A stretch of 64,000 nucleotides of DNA from Bacteroides fragilis (GTDB lineage Bacteria > Bacillota > Clostridia > Lachnospirales > Lachnospiraceae), in NCBI GenBank assembly GCA_023664485.1, contig JAMPFK010000001.1, forward strand, positions 626,031-690,030. Reading direction: 5' to 3'. The notes below the pieces were generated by a model. The model did not search any database, was not told the origin of the DNA, and was given only the letters and a program-made list of their open reading frames with translations. This document shows positions 9,059 through 18,012 of the stretch, piece by piece. A program made the translations under genes and the position numbers. Numbering within the stretch: the stretch's first letter is position 1; each line of letters starts with the position of its first letter.

Positions 9059-12000
9059 CTACTCGTCATAAGATTCTTCAAAATCGACATCCAGCTCCAT
9101 ATCAGCTTCTGCGAAATCGTCATCCATATAATCCTCTTCCGGCTCTTCGCTGTTGACTAACTCGCCGCTTTCTTCATCAAATTCCTGTTTCTGATAGCCC
9201 ATATTGCCGAGGGATTCTTTTTCATAATCATAGTTCCTGGAATCGCCTTCGATTTCATAACGGTAATCGTTCTCGCTGTAATCGACAGTTTCCATAATCT
9301 CCACTTCGGTCTGGTCTTCCCTGAGCACTCTGACATCCAGCCCGAGAGACTGCAGTTCTTTCAAAAGGACTTTGAACGATTCCGGAATACCGGGTTCAGG
9401 AATATTATCTCCTTTGATAATCGCCTCATAGGTCTTGACACGGCCGACAACGTCATCGGATTTCACCGTCAAAATCTCCTGAAGCGTATAAGCTGCGCCG
9501 TATGCTTCCAGCGCCCAGACCTCCATTTCACCGAAACGCTGCCCGCCGAACTGTGCTTTACCGCCGAGCGGCTGCTGCGTTACCAGCGCATAAGGGCCCG
9601 TAGAACGCGCATGAATCTTATCGTCTACCAGATGATGCAGTTTCAGATAGTGCATATGGCCGATCGTGACCGGAGCATCAAAATATTCTCCCGTTCTGCC
9701 GTCACGGAGCCTTACCTTGCCATCCCTGGAAATCGGCACGCCTTTCCACACTTCCCTGTGGTCGCGGTGCTCGGACAAATACTCCATGACTTCCGGCAAA
9801 AGCTCTTCTTTATGTTTTTTCTCAAATTCTTCCCATTCCAGATTGACGTAATCGTTCGCCAGATCCAGCGTATCCATGATATCGCCTTCTTTTGCGCCGT
9901 CAAATACCGGCGTCGCCACATCGAAGCCGAGCGCCCTCGCCGCAAGCGAAAGGTGGATTTCGAGCACCTGTCCGATATTCATACGGGAAGGCACGCCGAG
10001 CGGATTCAATACGATATCGAGCGGGCGTCCGTTCGGCAGATAGGGCATATCCTCTACCGGAAGCACACGGGAAACGACACCCTTGTTCCCGTGACGTCCT
10101 GCCATCTTATCACCGACGGAAATCTTTCTTTTCTGTGCGATATAAATGCGGACTGCCTGATTCACGCCGGGAGACAATTCATCGCCGTTCTCCCTCGTAA
10201 ATACTTTTGCATTGACAACAATACCATATTCGCCATGCGGGACTTTCAAAGAAGTATCGCGCACTTCCCTGGCTTTTTCACCGAAAATCGCGCGCAGCAG
10301 CCTTTCCTCCGCCGTCAGCTCCGTCTCGCCCTTTGGCGTCACTTTGCCGACAAGGATATCTCCCGCACGGACCTCCGCGCCGATCCGGATAATTCCTCTC
10401 TCATCCAGATCTTTCAGCGCATCGTCGCCGACGCCCGGAACGTCTCTCGTAATCTCTTCCGGCCCCAGCTTCGTATCGCGCGCTTCCGCTTCGTATTCTT
10501 CTATATGAACGGATGTATACACATCCTCCTGTACGAGTTTCTCGCTGAGCAATACGGCATCTTCGTAGTTATAGCCTTCCCATGTCATAAAGCCGATCAG
10601 CGGATTCTTGCCGAGCGCCAGCTCGCCGTTCTCCGTAGAAGGGCCGTCCGCTATCACTTCCCCTGCCTCCACATGAGCGCCCTTGAATACGATCGGCTTC
10701 TGGTTATAGCAGTTGGACTGATTGCTCCGGGAAAATTTCGACAAACGGTATTCCTCCTTCCCGCCGTCATCACAGGTTATCCTGATCAGATTAGAGGATA
10801 CATAATCGACCGTACCCGCTTTCCTCGCGAGGACACAGACGCCCGAATCGACAGCCGCCTTAGGCTCCATACCCGTGCCGACAACAGGCGCTTCCGTAAA
10901 CAAAAGCGGTACTGCCTGACGCTGCATATTGGATCCCATCAGCGCACGGTTCGCATCGTCATTCTGCAGGAACGGAATCAGGGCCGTCGCAACGGAAAAT
11001 ACCATTTTCGGCGATACGTCCATATAATCGAACATGGTCTTCGGATATTCCTGCGTTTCCTCCTTGTAACGGCCGGAAATGCTGTTACGGGCGAAATAGC
11101 CTTCCGCATCAAGGGGCGCGGAAGCCTGTGCAACATGATAATTATCCTCCTCGTCCGCCGTCATATAAACGACCTCATCCGTTACGCGCGGATTTGCCGG
11201 GTCGCTCTTGTCGATTTTGCGGTAAGGAGCCTCCACAAAACCGTATTCGTTAATTCTCGCATAGGATGCAAGAGAATTGATCAGACCGATGTTCGGGCCT
11301 TCAGGCGTCTCGATCGGACACATTCTTCCATAATGCGTATAATGAACATCCCGGACCTCAAATCCTGCCCGGTCCCTCGAAAGGCCGCCGGGACCCAGTG
11401 CGGAAAGACGTCTCTTATGAGTCAGCTCCCCAAGCGGATTGTTCTGATCCATGAACTGCGAAAGCTGGGAAGACCCGAAAAATTCTTTCACCGCAGCCTG
11501 TACAGGTTTGATGTTGATCAATACCTGCGGAGAAATTTCCTCCGCATCGTGGGTCGTCATCCTTTCGCGGACGACTCTTTCCAGTCTGGAAAGGCCGATC
11601 CGATATTGGTTCTGAAGCAGTTCACCGACCGCTCTGATACGTCTGTTGCCCAAATGGTCAATGTCATCGTCATTGCCGATTCCATATTCCAGATGGATGT
11701 TATAGTTAATAGAAGCAAGAATATCTTCTTTCGTAATATGTTTCGGGATCAGTTCATGTACATTCTTCCGAATCGCCTCCGCCAAAAGCGCGGGATCATC
11801 ACCGTATTCTTCCAGAATCTGCTGTAATACCGGATAATAAACGAGCTCCGTAACGCCGAGTTCTCTCGGATTACAGTCCACATGGCTTGTAATGTCTACC
11901 ATCATGTTAGACAATATTTTGACATTTTTTTCTTCTGTCTGTACCCATACATAAGGAACCGCCGCGTTCTGGATGGCATCCGCCGTCTCCGCGGTCACGG

Positions 12001-12937
12001 TATCGCCGGCGCCCGCGAGCACTTCGCCCGTTGAAGTGTCGATAACGTCTTCCGCCAGCACATGATTTCTGATCCTGTTCCGGAACATCAGCTTCTTATT
12101 AAATTTATATCTTCCGACTTTCGCCAAATCATATCTTCTGGGGTCAAAAAACATCGCATTTATCAGGCTTTCCGCGCTTTCCACGCTGAGAGGCTCGCCC
12201 GGACGGATCTTTTTGTACAACTCCAAAAGCCCTTCCTGATGATTTTCTGAAACGTCCTTGGAAAAGCTTGCCTCAATTTTGGGTTCGTCGCCGAACAGTT
12301 CCCGGATCTCATCGTTGGAACCCACGCCAAGCGCTCTGATCAAAACCGTAATCGGTACTTTTCTGGTCCTGTCAACCCGCACATAAAATACATCGTTAGA
12401 ATCCGTTTCATATTCCAGCCACGCGCCCCGGTTCGGGATGACGGTAGAAGCGAACAGCCTTTTACCGATCTTATCATGGCTTATCGCATAATAAATGCCC
12501 GGAGAACGTACCAGCTGGCTGACAATAACGCGTTCCGCTCCGTTGATCACGAAAGTTCCCGTCTCTGTCATAAGAGGCAGATCGCCCATAAAAATTTCAT
12601 GTTCCGTAATTTCGTCTTTTTCTTTATTGATCAGACGGACTTTAACTTTTAAGGGCGCCGCATAGGTCGCGTCTCGCTCTTTGCACTTCTCGATAGAATA
12701 CTTAACGTCCTCAGCACACAATTCAAAATCTACGAACTCCAGACTCAGATGGCCGCTGTAATCTGAAATTGGAGAAATATCGTCAAAAACTTCTTTCAGC
12801 CCTTCATGCAGGAACCACTGATAGGAGTTCTTCTGAACTTCGATCAGGTTCGGCATTTCCAGAACCTCTTTCTGTCGTGCATAAGTCATACGCGTGTTCT
12901 TACCCGAAGCAGTCGCGCGGATTCTGTTCTTTTCCAT
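9059..12937 (-). CDS. rpoB: DNA-directed RNA polymerase subunit beta
   Basis: The beta subunit forms, with beta', the active site of RNA polymerase and is the rifamycin target. The open frame starts at 13003, but a GGGGTGA ribosome binding site at 12945-12951 falls inside it. I therefore place the start at the ATG at 12935-12937 (MEKNRIRATASGK, 1292 residues); an ATG two codons earlier is possible. The rifampicin cluster reads GSSQLSQFMDQNNPLGELTHKRRLSALGPGG (fewer than 20 bases changed from consensus is expected; no classical resistance change is obvious). The C-terminal tail is strongly acidic, as in rpoC here. Confidence 0.98.
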   Translation of the reverse strand: MEKNRIRATASGKNTRMTYARQKEVLEMPNLIEVQKNSYQWFLHEGLKEVFDDISPISDYSGHLSLEFVDFELCAEDVKYSIEKCKERDATYAAPLKVKVRLINKEKDEITEHEIFMGDLPLMTETGTFVINGAERVIVSQLVRSPGIYYAISHDKIGKRLFASTVIPNRGAWLEYETDSNDVFYVRVDRTRKVPITVLIRALGVGSNDEIRELFGDEPKIEASFSKDVSENHQEGLLELYKKIRPGEPLSVESAESLINAMFFDPRRYDLAKVGRYKFNKKLMFRNRIRNHVLAEDVIDTSTGEVLAGAGDTVTAETADAIQNAAVPYVWVQTEEKNVKILSNMMVDITSHVDCNPRELGVTELVYYPVLQQILEEYGDDPALLAEAIRKNVHELIPKHITKEDILASINYNIHLEYGIGNDDDIDHLGNRRIRAVGELLQNQYRIGLSRLERVVRERMTTHDAEEISPQVLINIKPVQAAVKEFFGSSQLSQFMDQNNPLGELTHKRRLSALGPGGLSRDRAGFEVRDVHYTHYGRMCPIETPEGPNIGLINSLASYARINEYGFVEAPYRKIDKSDPANPRVTDEVVYMTADEEDNYHVAQASAPLDAEGYFARNSISGRYKEETQEYPKTMFDYMDVSPKMVFSVATALIPFLQNDDANRALMGSNMQRQAVPLLFTEAPVVGTGMEPKAAVDSGVCVLARKAGTVDYVSSNLIRITCDDGGKEEYRLSKFSRSNQSNCYNQKPIVFKGAHVEAGEVIADGPSTENGELALGKNPLIGFMTWEGYNYEDAVLLSEKLVQEDVYTSVHIEEYEAEARDTKLGPEEITRDVPGVGDDALKDLDERGIIRIGAEVRAGDILVGKVTPKGETELTAEERLLRAIFGEKAREVRDTSLKVPHGEYGIVVNAKVFTRENGDELSPGVNQAVRIYIAQKRKISVGDKMAGRHGNKGVVSRVLPVEDMPYLPNGRPLDIVLNPLGVPSRMNIGQVLEIHLSLAARALGFDVATPVFDGAKEGDIMDTLDLANDYVNLEWEEFEKKHKEELLPEVMEYLSEHRDHREVWKGVPISRDGKVRLRDGRTGEYFDAPVTIGHMHYLKLHHLVDDKIHARSTGPYALVTQQPLGGKAQFGGQRFGEMEVWALEAYGAAYTLQEILTVKSDDVVGRVKTYEAIIKGDNIPEPGIPESFKVLLKELQSLGLDVRVLREDQTEVEIMETVDYSENDYRYEIEGDSRNYDYEKESLGNMGYQKQEFDEESGELVNSEEPEEDYMDDDFAEADMELDVDFEESYDE

Positions 12938-13028
12938 TGACATTTCACCCCGTTCTTTATGATTTAGCGCCTGTTTATCAAAAAAGACACTACAAATAAG
13001 CATACCACACCATAATAGTGCACTATAT

Positions 13029-13058
13029 ATTCTACTACAACCCGCCTTACCGAGTCAA
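13029..13058 (-). promoter_or_regulatory. Probable sigma-A promoter of rpoB-rpoC
   Basis: On the minus strand, TTGACT (13053-13058) and TAGAAT (13029-13034) are separated by 18 bp and lie about 95 bp before the rpoB start. The match is reasonable but not perfect, and rpoBC may also be read from the rplJ promoter. The rest of the 380-bp gap between rpoB and rplL holds one hairpin and AT-rich sequence, with no gene that I can see. Confidence 0.5.
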
Positions 13059-13232
13059 CTACAATTTTTCCAATTTTTGCCCCTGTTTTTGCCTTTATTT
13101 TTGAAAACCTGAAAATCTGAAAATCCTGAATTTTTAAAAATGCAAACCAGAAATGATCGATCGACCTGCCTTACGTTCCCCGCGCGAATTCCGGATATGT
13201 CCTGCTTTTGCGCCAATCCCTTAGTTATAACG

Positions 13233-13270
13233 AACCGCCTGCGGAATCTCTTTTTTCCACAGGCGGTTCT
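13233..13270 (-). promoter_or_regulatory. Stem-loop between rplL and rpoB (attenuator or processing site)
   Basis: Two 13-nt arms (13233-13245 and 13258-13270, one mismatch) enclose a 12-nt loop, 48 bp after the rplL stop. On the minus strand no T-run follows, so full termination is unlikely. On the plus strand T-rich sequence follows, but no plus-strand gene feeds it. A partial attenuator between rplL and rpoB is known in other bacteria; here this is inference. Confidence 0.5.
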
Positions 13271-13317
13271 TATCTTTTGTATCTTTCTGAATTCCTTTGT
13301 CTCTTTTTTCTGCCGTT

Positions 13318-13692
13318 TTATTTAAGCGTAACCTTCGCTCCCTCAGCTTCCAGTTTCGCTTTAAGCTCATCTGCTTCCGCTTTGGAGATCGCTTCTTTGA
13401 CTGTCTTAGGTGCGGAATCAACGAGATCTTTTGCTTCCTTCAGGCCAAGACCTGTCGTTTCACGAACAACCTTGATGACCTTAACCTTGTTCGGGCCAAC
13501 CTCTGTCAGCTCAACGTCGAACTCTGTCTTCTCTTCTTCCACTACGCCTGCGTCAGCCGCCGCCGCGACAACTACGCCTGCCGCTGCAGATACGCCGAAC
13601 TCCTCTTCGCATGCTTTTACCAGATCATTCAGTTCCAATACCGTCAGCTCTTTGATTGCATCAATGAATTCCTGAGTCGTTAATTTTGCCAT
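13318..13692 (-). CDS. rplL: 50S ribosomal protein L7/L12
   Basis: L7/L12 forms the flexible multimeric stalk that recruits translation GTPases. The protein has 124 residues: an N-terminal dimerisation helix pair (LTTQEFIDAIKELTVLELNDL), an Ala/Val-rich hinge near residues 36-50 (AAAGVVVAAAADAG), and a C-terminal domain with KVKVIKVVRETTGLGLKEAKDLV. Size and three-part layout are typical. It follows rplJ after 62 bp, in the usual order. The ATG has an AGGTAAATT-type site preceded by GGAGG. Confidence 0.98.
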   Translation of the reverse strand: MAKLTTQEFIDAIKELTVLELNDLVKACEEEFGVSAAAGVVVAAAADAGVVEEEKTEFDVELTEVGPNKVKVIKVVRETTGLGLKEAKDLVDSAPKTVKEAISKAEADELKAKLEAEGAKVTLK

Positions 13693-13754
13693 GATAATTT
13701 ACCTCCATTTAATATTTAATCATCTGATTTTACCGTTATGCGGCCCTTTTCCCC

Positions 13755-14309
13755 TTATTCCGCCGCAGGCGCTGCCGCTTCTTCAGCAGGCTCTTCTTTT
13801 GCCGCGGGAGCTTCGCACGCCGATGCGCCGCCTTTTTCCGCGAGCTGATCCATAACGCGGGCAAAGTTCGCGATCGGGGACTGGATGCTTCCAAGCAGCC
13901 TGGAAAGCAGTTCTTCTCTGGAAGGAATCCTGGAAATATTGATAATGCCTTCCGCATCGTAAACGATGCCTTCCACAATGCCGCCCTTGACCTCAAGCTT
14001 ATCCGCAGTTTTCGCAAACTTGCAGATCATTCTCGCAGGCGCCGTTGCGTCTTCCGTAGAAATCGCAAGCGCGCTCGGCCCTTCCAGGTAAGGAAGAAGC
14101 GCTTCGCATTCGGTTCCCCTGAACGCAAAATTCATCATTGTGTTTTTGTAAACCTTGTAAGTGATACCCGCTTCACGCAGCTGCTTACGAAGCTCTGTAT
14201 CCTGCTCTACCGTAAGTCCGCGGTAATCGACCAGAACGACCGACTGAGCGTCTTTGATGGATGCGGAAATCTCCTCTATGACAGGTTTCTTCAATTCAAC
14301 TTTTGCCAT
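13755..14309 (-). CDS. rplJ: 50S ribosomal protein L10
   Basis: L10 anchors the L7/L12 stalk to the ribosome. The open frame extends to 14384, but the AAAGGAGGT site at 14317-14325 and the family start MAKVELKKPVIEEI place the ATG at 14307-14309, giving 184 residues. The core 'VVLVDYRGLTVEQDTELRKQLREAG' region and the helix for L7/L12 binding are visible. The C-terminus is an Ala/Glu-rich tail (EEPAEEAAAPAAE). It is preceded by an L10 leader and attenuator, so translation and transcription are probably autoregulated by the L10-L12 complex. Confidence 0.97.
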   Translation of the reverse strand: MAKVELKKPVIEEISASIKDAQSVVLVDYRGLTVEQDTELRKQLREAGITYKVYKNTMMNFAFRGTECEALLPYLEGPSALAISTEDATAPARMICKFAKTADKLEVKGGIVEGIVYDAEGIINISRIPSREELLSRLLGSIQSPIANFARVMDQLAEKGGASACEAPAAKEEPAEEAAAPAAE

Positions 14310-14409
14310 TTTATTTACCTCCTTTATAGATTTTACGCCGAAAGGAGTTCTGTGAAAAGCTTTCACAAACAACGGACAGCGCATTCTGCGGACTGTCTTT
14401 TATGTTGAT

Positions 14410-14438
14410 AAAAAAACCTCCCTGAAGACAGGAAGGTT
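14410..14438 (-). terminator. Attenuator terminator in the rplJ leader
   Basis: On the minus strand an 8-bp stem (14431-14438 with 14415-14422, one G-U pair) and an 8-nt loop are followed by a run of seven T residues. It sits between the L10 leader and the rplJ start, the position expected for an attenuator controlled by L10 binding. Confidence 0.75.
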
Positions 14439-14445
14439 CAAATTT

Positions 14446-14530
14446 TCATCATAAACTCTTCTCCTCGGCAGGCGGTATCCCTACTCTTACGCCATTACGG
14501 CGCCTGCTGTCTTCGGCATGGTCAAACGAC
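14446..14530 (-). ncRNA. Ribosomal protein L10 leader RNA
   Basis: The minus-strand sequence carries the hallmarks of the L10 leader: GAAGACAGCAGGCGC, a GCCGTAATGGCGTAAG hairpin segment and CCTGCCGAGGAG closing the long helix (arms near 14500-14515 and 14462-14476). The L10 protein binds this mimic of its 23S rRNA site and lowers expression of rplJ-rplL. Boundaries are approximate. The leader starts just after the -10 box and ends before the attenuator. Confidence 0.85.
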
Positions 14531-14537
14531 CGTTCTT

Positions 14538-14567
14538 ACTATAGCATAGCTGTTTTCCGGCTGTCAA
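14538..14567 (-). promoter_or_regulatory. Sigma-A promoter of rplJ-rplL
   Basis: On the minus strand, TTGACA (14562-14567) and TATAGT (14538-14543) are separated by 18 bp, immediately upstream of the L10 leader. It lies 45 bp after the stop of the capA-like gene, so rplJL has its own start even though capA reads towards it. Confidence 0.8.
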
Positions 14568-14612
14568 TACTTTTTCTGAAAAATTGAAACACAGCGGGCG
14601 GGCCAGGGCTTA

Positions 14613-15896
14613 TCACGGCAGCGTCACATAGCCGTCCTCATCTATCTGCACGCCCTGCGACATTCTGCGCATTTCGCCGAGCACTCTCGCCTTTTCCTCC
14701 CCTTCGAGCAGGCTCGTCCGGCAATTGTTCTGAATGCAGGGGATGAACTGGAAGCTCTGCAGCCCTTCCTCCGTTACCGTCACTTTGACCATGCCGGTAT
14801 CGATCGGCCTGGAATTGAACCAGAAATTGCCGAGGCTGTAAATCACCGGAACGCCGTCTATGATTTCGATTCTCTGCAGGATATGCGGATGGTCGCCGAT
14901 GATCAGATCCGCGCCGGCCGCTGCCAGCTCCGGGGCCTGTTTCTCCTGCGCCCAGTCCGTCTCCTCCTGATTCTCCGTTCCCCAGTGAATGTAAACGATG
15001 ACGAAGTCGTTCTCTTCTTTTGCCGCCGCCACTGTCTGCATGAGCCTCTCTCCATTAAGGCAGCGGAAAACGCCGGGCGAAGTCCCGGTCGCCCCTTTGG
15101 TATCGGGATTATCCAGCCTTTCTATCTGTGTCGCGGAAACGAAGGCGATCCTGATATCGTTGACGATAAAACAGACCGGAGCGGAGGCCTCTTCTATATT
15201 CCCGCCGGCCCCCACATAGGGGATTCCCTCTTCCCGCAAAATCTGCATCGTATCCAAAAGCGCCTGCTCTCCATAATCATAAGCATGATTGTTGGCAAGC
15301 GATACGATATCTACGCCGAGCTCCGTCAGATAGGCAGCAGAATCAGGCCTTGCGCGGAACGTAAACTGCTTCTCCGGCGTCGGCTCCCCTCTGTCCGAAT
15401 AGGCGAATTCATTGTTGAGCATCATAATATCCGCGCTCTGCATCTCCCCGATCAGGTCCGGGGCGATTCCGCTGCCGATATCGCCGCCGCTTTGCAGTAC
15501 TCTGGCCATCACGCTGTAATTCGGATCGAAAAGGATATCTCCCGCAAATGTAATCGTCACCGAATCTTCGCTGGCGGCCTCTTTTGCATAGATATTGTGT
15601 TCCGCCATATAGGCCTCATCCTGTAAAATATCCGCATACCGGCTTTTATTGACGGCCGGCTCTTCCTTCCCGTTTTCGGCTTCCTCCTCTTCCTCTTCAT
15701 CCTCCTTTTCCAAAGGAGGTTCTTCTACGATCGTTTCCTTCGTCGATTGGATATTCCGTTGAACGGGCTCTTCCGCTTTTTCAACATATTGGTAAGCGAA
15801 CATAGCAAAAAGCCCTGCCGATATAACGATGATCAGGGTAATGCAAAAAGGCATTATGAAGTTAGGACGCTTTTTTCTACGTCTCTTTCTGCCCAT
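14613..15896 (-). CDS. CapA-family (PGA_cap) membrane-anchored protein
   Basis: The protein has 427 residues. Residues about 1-11 are basic, about 12-37 form one hydrophobic membrane segment, and about 55-80 form a very acidic linker. The rest is a CapA/PgsA-type metallophosphatase-like domain beginning VTITFAGDILFDPNYS, with the family motifs LANNHAYDYG and GDHPHILQ. The domain should face outside the cell. CapA proteins take part in poly-gamma-glutamate capsule handling, but many clostridial homologues have no known substrate and no capBC genes are nearby. It sits between rplA and rplJ, an unusual place, with no promoter that I can see; read-through from rplKA is likely. Confidence 0.85.
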   Translation of the reverse strand: MGRKRRRKKRPNFIMPFCITLIIVISAGLFAMFAYQYVEKAEEPVQRNIQSTKETIVEEPPLEKEDEEEEEEAENGKEEPAVNKSRYADILQDEAYMAEHNIYAKEAASEDSVTITFAGDILFDPNYSVMARVLQSGGDIGSGIAPDLIGEMQSADIMMLNNEFAYSDRGEPTPEKQFTFRARPDSAAYLTELGVDIVSLANNHAYDYGEQALLDTMQILREEGIPYVGAGGNIEEASAPVCFIVNDIRIAFVSATQIERLDNPDTKGATGTSPGVFRCLNGERLMQTVAAAKEENDFVIVYIHWGTENQEETDWAQEKQAPELAAAGADLIIGDHPHILQRIEIIDGVPVIYSLGNFWFNSRPIDTGMVKVTVTEEGLQSFQFIPCIQNNCRTSLLEGEEKARVLGEMRRMSQGVQIDEDGYVTLP

Positions 15897-15930
15897 GCTC
15901 GTTTCTTTTCCTTAAATCCGCCGCTTACGC

Positions 15931-15964
15931 AAAAGATTCCCGCCGTTTCCAGCAGGAATCTTCT
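15931..15964 (-). terminator. Weak terminator after rplA
   Basis: A 10-bp stem with one G-U pair (15934-15943 with 15952-15961) and an 8-nt loop lie 9 bp after rplA. On the minus strand only TTTT follows, so termination is probably partial, leaving read-through into the capA-like gene. Confidence 0.55.
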
Positions 15965-15972
15965 TAAACAGC

Positions 15973-16662
15973 TTAATATTTCGCCGTACTTACCTTGATG
16001 CCAGGACCCATTGTCGTAGAAAGCGTAATGCTTCTTAAAAACTGTCCTTTTACCGCCGAAGGCCTTGCCTTTGCAACCGCCTCCATTAACGTATCAAAGT
16101 TTTCCTGCAGCTTTGCTTCATCGAATGAAACTTTACCGACAGGCGCATGGATAATATTCGCCTTGTCCAGTCTGTACTCGATTTTACCTGCCTTGATATC
16201 ATTAACCGCCTTAGTCACATCCATCGTTACCGTACCGGCCTTCGGATTCGGCATCAGGCCTTTCGGACCGAGTATCTTACCGAGCCGGCCGACAATGCCC
16301 ATCATATCGGGAGTCGCGACAACGACATCGAAATCCAGCCATCCTTCATTCTGAATCCTGGGAATCAGCTCGTCGCCTCCTACATAATCGGCGCCGGCAG
16401 CTTCTGCCTCCGCAACTTTATCTCCTTTGGCAAATACAAGGACCTTAACAGTCTTACCTGTACCATTCGGCAGTACGACTGCGCCGCGGATCTGCTGTTC
16501 CGCATGGCGGCCGTCGCAGCCGGTCTTAATATGAACTTCTACGGTCTCGTCAAATTTCGCCGTAGCGGTCTTTTTTACTAATGCGACTGCATCCGCCGGC
16601 TCATACTGAATTTTACGATCTACCAGCTTCGCAGCTTCCTGATATTTCTTACCATGTTTCAT
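15973..16662 (-). CDS. rplA: 50S ribosomal protein L1
   Basis: L1 forms the mobile stalk at the ribosomal E site and acts as a translational repressor of its own operon in many bacteria. The 229-residue protein matches the family length. It has the start MKHGKKYQEAAKLVDR and the conserved segments GTGKTVKVLVFAKGDK, GPKGLMPNPKAGTVT and the C-terminal SITLSTTMGPGIKV. It lies 13 bp after rplK and is co-transcribed with it from the rpmG promoter. Confidence 0.98.
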   Translation of the reverse strand: MKHGKKYQEAAKLVDRKIQYEPADAVALVKKTATAKFDETVEVHIKTGCDGRHAEQQIRGAVVLPNGTGKTVKVLVFAKGDKVAEAEAAGADYVGGDELIPRIQNEGWLDFDVVVATPDMMGIVGRLGKILGPKGLMPNPKAGTVTMDVTKAVNDIKAGKIEYRLDKANIIHAPVGKVSFDEAKLQENFDTLMEAVAKARPSAVKGQFLRSITLSTTMGPGIKVSTAKY

Positions 16663-16675
16663 GTCCGTTCCTCCA

Positions 16676-17101
16676 TTACTCTTCTACTGTGATGCCCATA
16701 CTTCTCGCAGTACCGGCGATCATGCTCATAGCCGCTTCAAGACTTGCCGCATTTAAATCGGGCATTTTAAGCTCTGCGATTTCCTGAAGTTTTGCCCTGG
16801 AAATTGACGCAACCTTCGTCTTATTCGGTACGGCCGAACCGGACTTAATGTTGCATGCTTTTTTCAAAAGAACCGCAGCCGGCGGAGTCTTTGTAACGAA
16901 ACTGAAACTTCTGTCTGCATATACTGTGATAACGACCGGAATGATCACATCGCCCTTATCAGCAGTTCTCGCGTTGAACTGTTTGGTAAATTCAACGATG
17001 TTGACGCCATGCTGTCCGAGTGCAGGACCAACCGGCGGCGCTGGCGTAGCTTTACCAGCAGGAATCTGTAACTTGATATATCCTTCTACTTTCTTTGCCA
17101 T
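16676..17101 (-). CDS. rplK: 50S ribosomal protein L11
   Basis: L11 binds the GTPase-associated centre of 23S rRNA. The open frame extends to 17233, but the AGGAGGTG site at 17107-17114 and the family start MAKKVEGYIKLQIPAGKATP fix the ATG at 17099-17101, giving 141 residues. The conserved PPVGPALGQHGVNI and the C-terminal RNA-binding domain ending ARSMGITVEE are present. The 163-bp spacer to nusG contains two small hairpins. Confidence 0.97.
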   Translation of the reverse strand: MAKKVEGYIKLQIPAGKATPAPPVGPALGQHGVNIVEFTKQFNARTADKGDVIIPVVITVYADRSFSFVTKTPPAAVLLKKACNIKSGSAVPNKTKVASISRAKLQEIAELKMPDLNAASLEAAMSMIAGTARSMGITVEE

Positions 17102-17169
17102 AACGGCACCTCCTAAATATAATGTGGTATAGGCGTAACATGTTCTCTTCTCAACCCGCAGGGCTGATA

Positions 17170-17217
17170 TTCCGGCAAAGCCGAAATGAAATTCCTGCCA
17201 TTTCAGCGAAGCTGAAA
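17170..17217 (-). promoter_or_regulatory. Two small hairpins in the nusG-rplK spacer
   Basis: On the minus strand there are two short 7-bp stems with 3-nt loops: 17201-17217 (perfect) and 17170-17186 (one G-U pair). No T-tract follows either. They may separate nusG translation from rplK or provide a ribosomal-protein binding site; the sequence alone does not decide. Confidence 0.4.
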
Positions 17218-17264
17218 CGTTACTCCCACACATATCTAAACCGCATACGCGGAATAAATATCTT

Positions 17265-17783
17265 TTACTTTAAGTTCCTTACTTCCGCAAAACTGATCTC
17301 TACCGGCGTTTCCCGGCCGAACAGCTCCACATTGATCGTCGCCGTCTGCTTGCCGTAATCCATTCTCTGGACGACGCCGACCGTATCCTTCCAGACGCCT
17401 GCAACGACCGCGATGGTATCTCCTTCCGCAAAATCCACCGTAACATTCTCAACTTTGATACCGAGCGGTTTCATTTCGGCTTCCGAAAGCGGCACCGGCT
17501 TGCTTCCCGGCCCTACGAATCCAGTCACTCCTCTGGTATTTCTGACAACATACCATGTGTCGTCGTTCATGACCATATTAATCAGGACATAACCTGGGAA
17601 CATCTTTTTCTGGACATTTTTCCTGGCGCCGTTCTTCATTTCCATAACTTCCTGCATCGGGACCCGGACCTCCAGAATTTCTTCTTCCAAATGTCTGTTT
17701 TCTATTGTTTTCTCAATATTGGCCTTTACCTTATTTTCATACCCGGAATAAGTATGAACAACATACCAGTTTGCTTCTGCCAT
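17265..17783 (-). CDS. nusG: Transcription termination/antitermination protein NusG
   Basis: NusG binds RNA polymerase and modulates pausing and Rho action. A longer frame opens with GTG at 17798, but GAGGGGT lies inside it at the right distance from the ATG at 17781-17783, which gives 172 residues beginning MAEANWYVVHTYSGYENKV. The NGN domain (MFPGYVLINMVMNDDTWYVVRNT) and the C-terminal KOW domain (EGDTIAVVAGVWKDTVGVVQ) are both complete. It lies 16 bp after secE. Confidence 0.98.
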   Translation of the reverse strand: MAEANWYVVHTYSGYENKVKANIEKTIENRHLEEEILEVRVPMQEVMEMKNGARKNVQKKMFPGYVLINMVMNDDTWYVVRNTRGVTGFVGPGSKPVPLSEAEMKPLGIKVENVTVDFAEGDTIAVVAGVWKDTVGVVQRMDYGKQTATINVELFGRETPVEISFAEVRNLK

Positions 17784-17799
17784 ACGATTACCCCTCACT

Positions 17800-18012
17800 C
17801 TACAATGTTGTCAAGAAATCAACGCCATACTGAAGCGCAAAATCAAGTATGGTAATGATAATGCCTACCACAACTGAGATCGCGACTACCGCAATCGATT
17901 GTTTCAAAAGGGAATCTTTATCCGGCCAGGTAATTTTCCGGAATTCGGCTTTTACGCCATTCCAGAATTTAACCGGTTTGGATATTTTGTCTGATTTTGC
18001 AGAATCTCCCAT
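17800..18012 (-). CDS. secE: Preprotein translocase subunit SecE
   Basis: SecE is the small clamp subunit of the SecYEG channel. The frame is open to 18063, but homologues from related clostridia begin MGD, so I place the start at the ATG at 18010-18012 (70 residues). GGAAAGGG lies about 14 nt upstream, a rather long spacing. The segment FWNGVKAEFRKITWPDKDSLLKQS is the diagnostic SecE amphipathic helix, followed by one membrane helix (AVVAISVVVGIIITILDFAL). It lies between rpmG and nusG as in most Firmicutes. Confidence 0.92.
   Translation of the reverse strand: MGDSAKSDKISKPVKFWNGVKAEFRKITWPDKDSLLKQSIAVVAISVVVGIIITILDFALQYGVDFLTTL

Noticed and set aside
9611..11827. 738-codon open frame on the plus strand antisense to rpoB
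   Set aside because: rpoB is beyond doubt on the other strand. The antisense frame stays open because of codon bias, and its translation (rich in Arg, His, Phe) matches no family I know.
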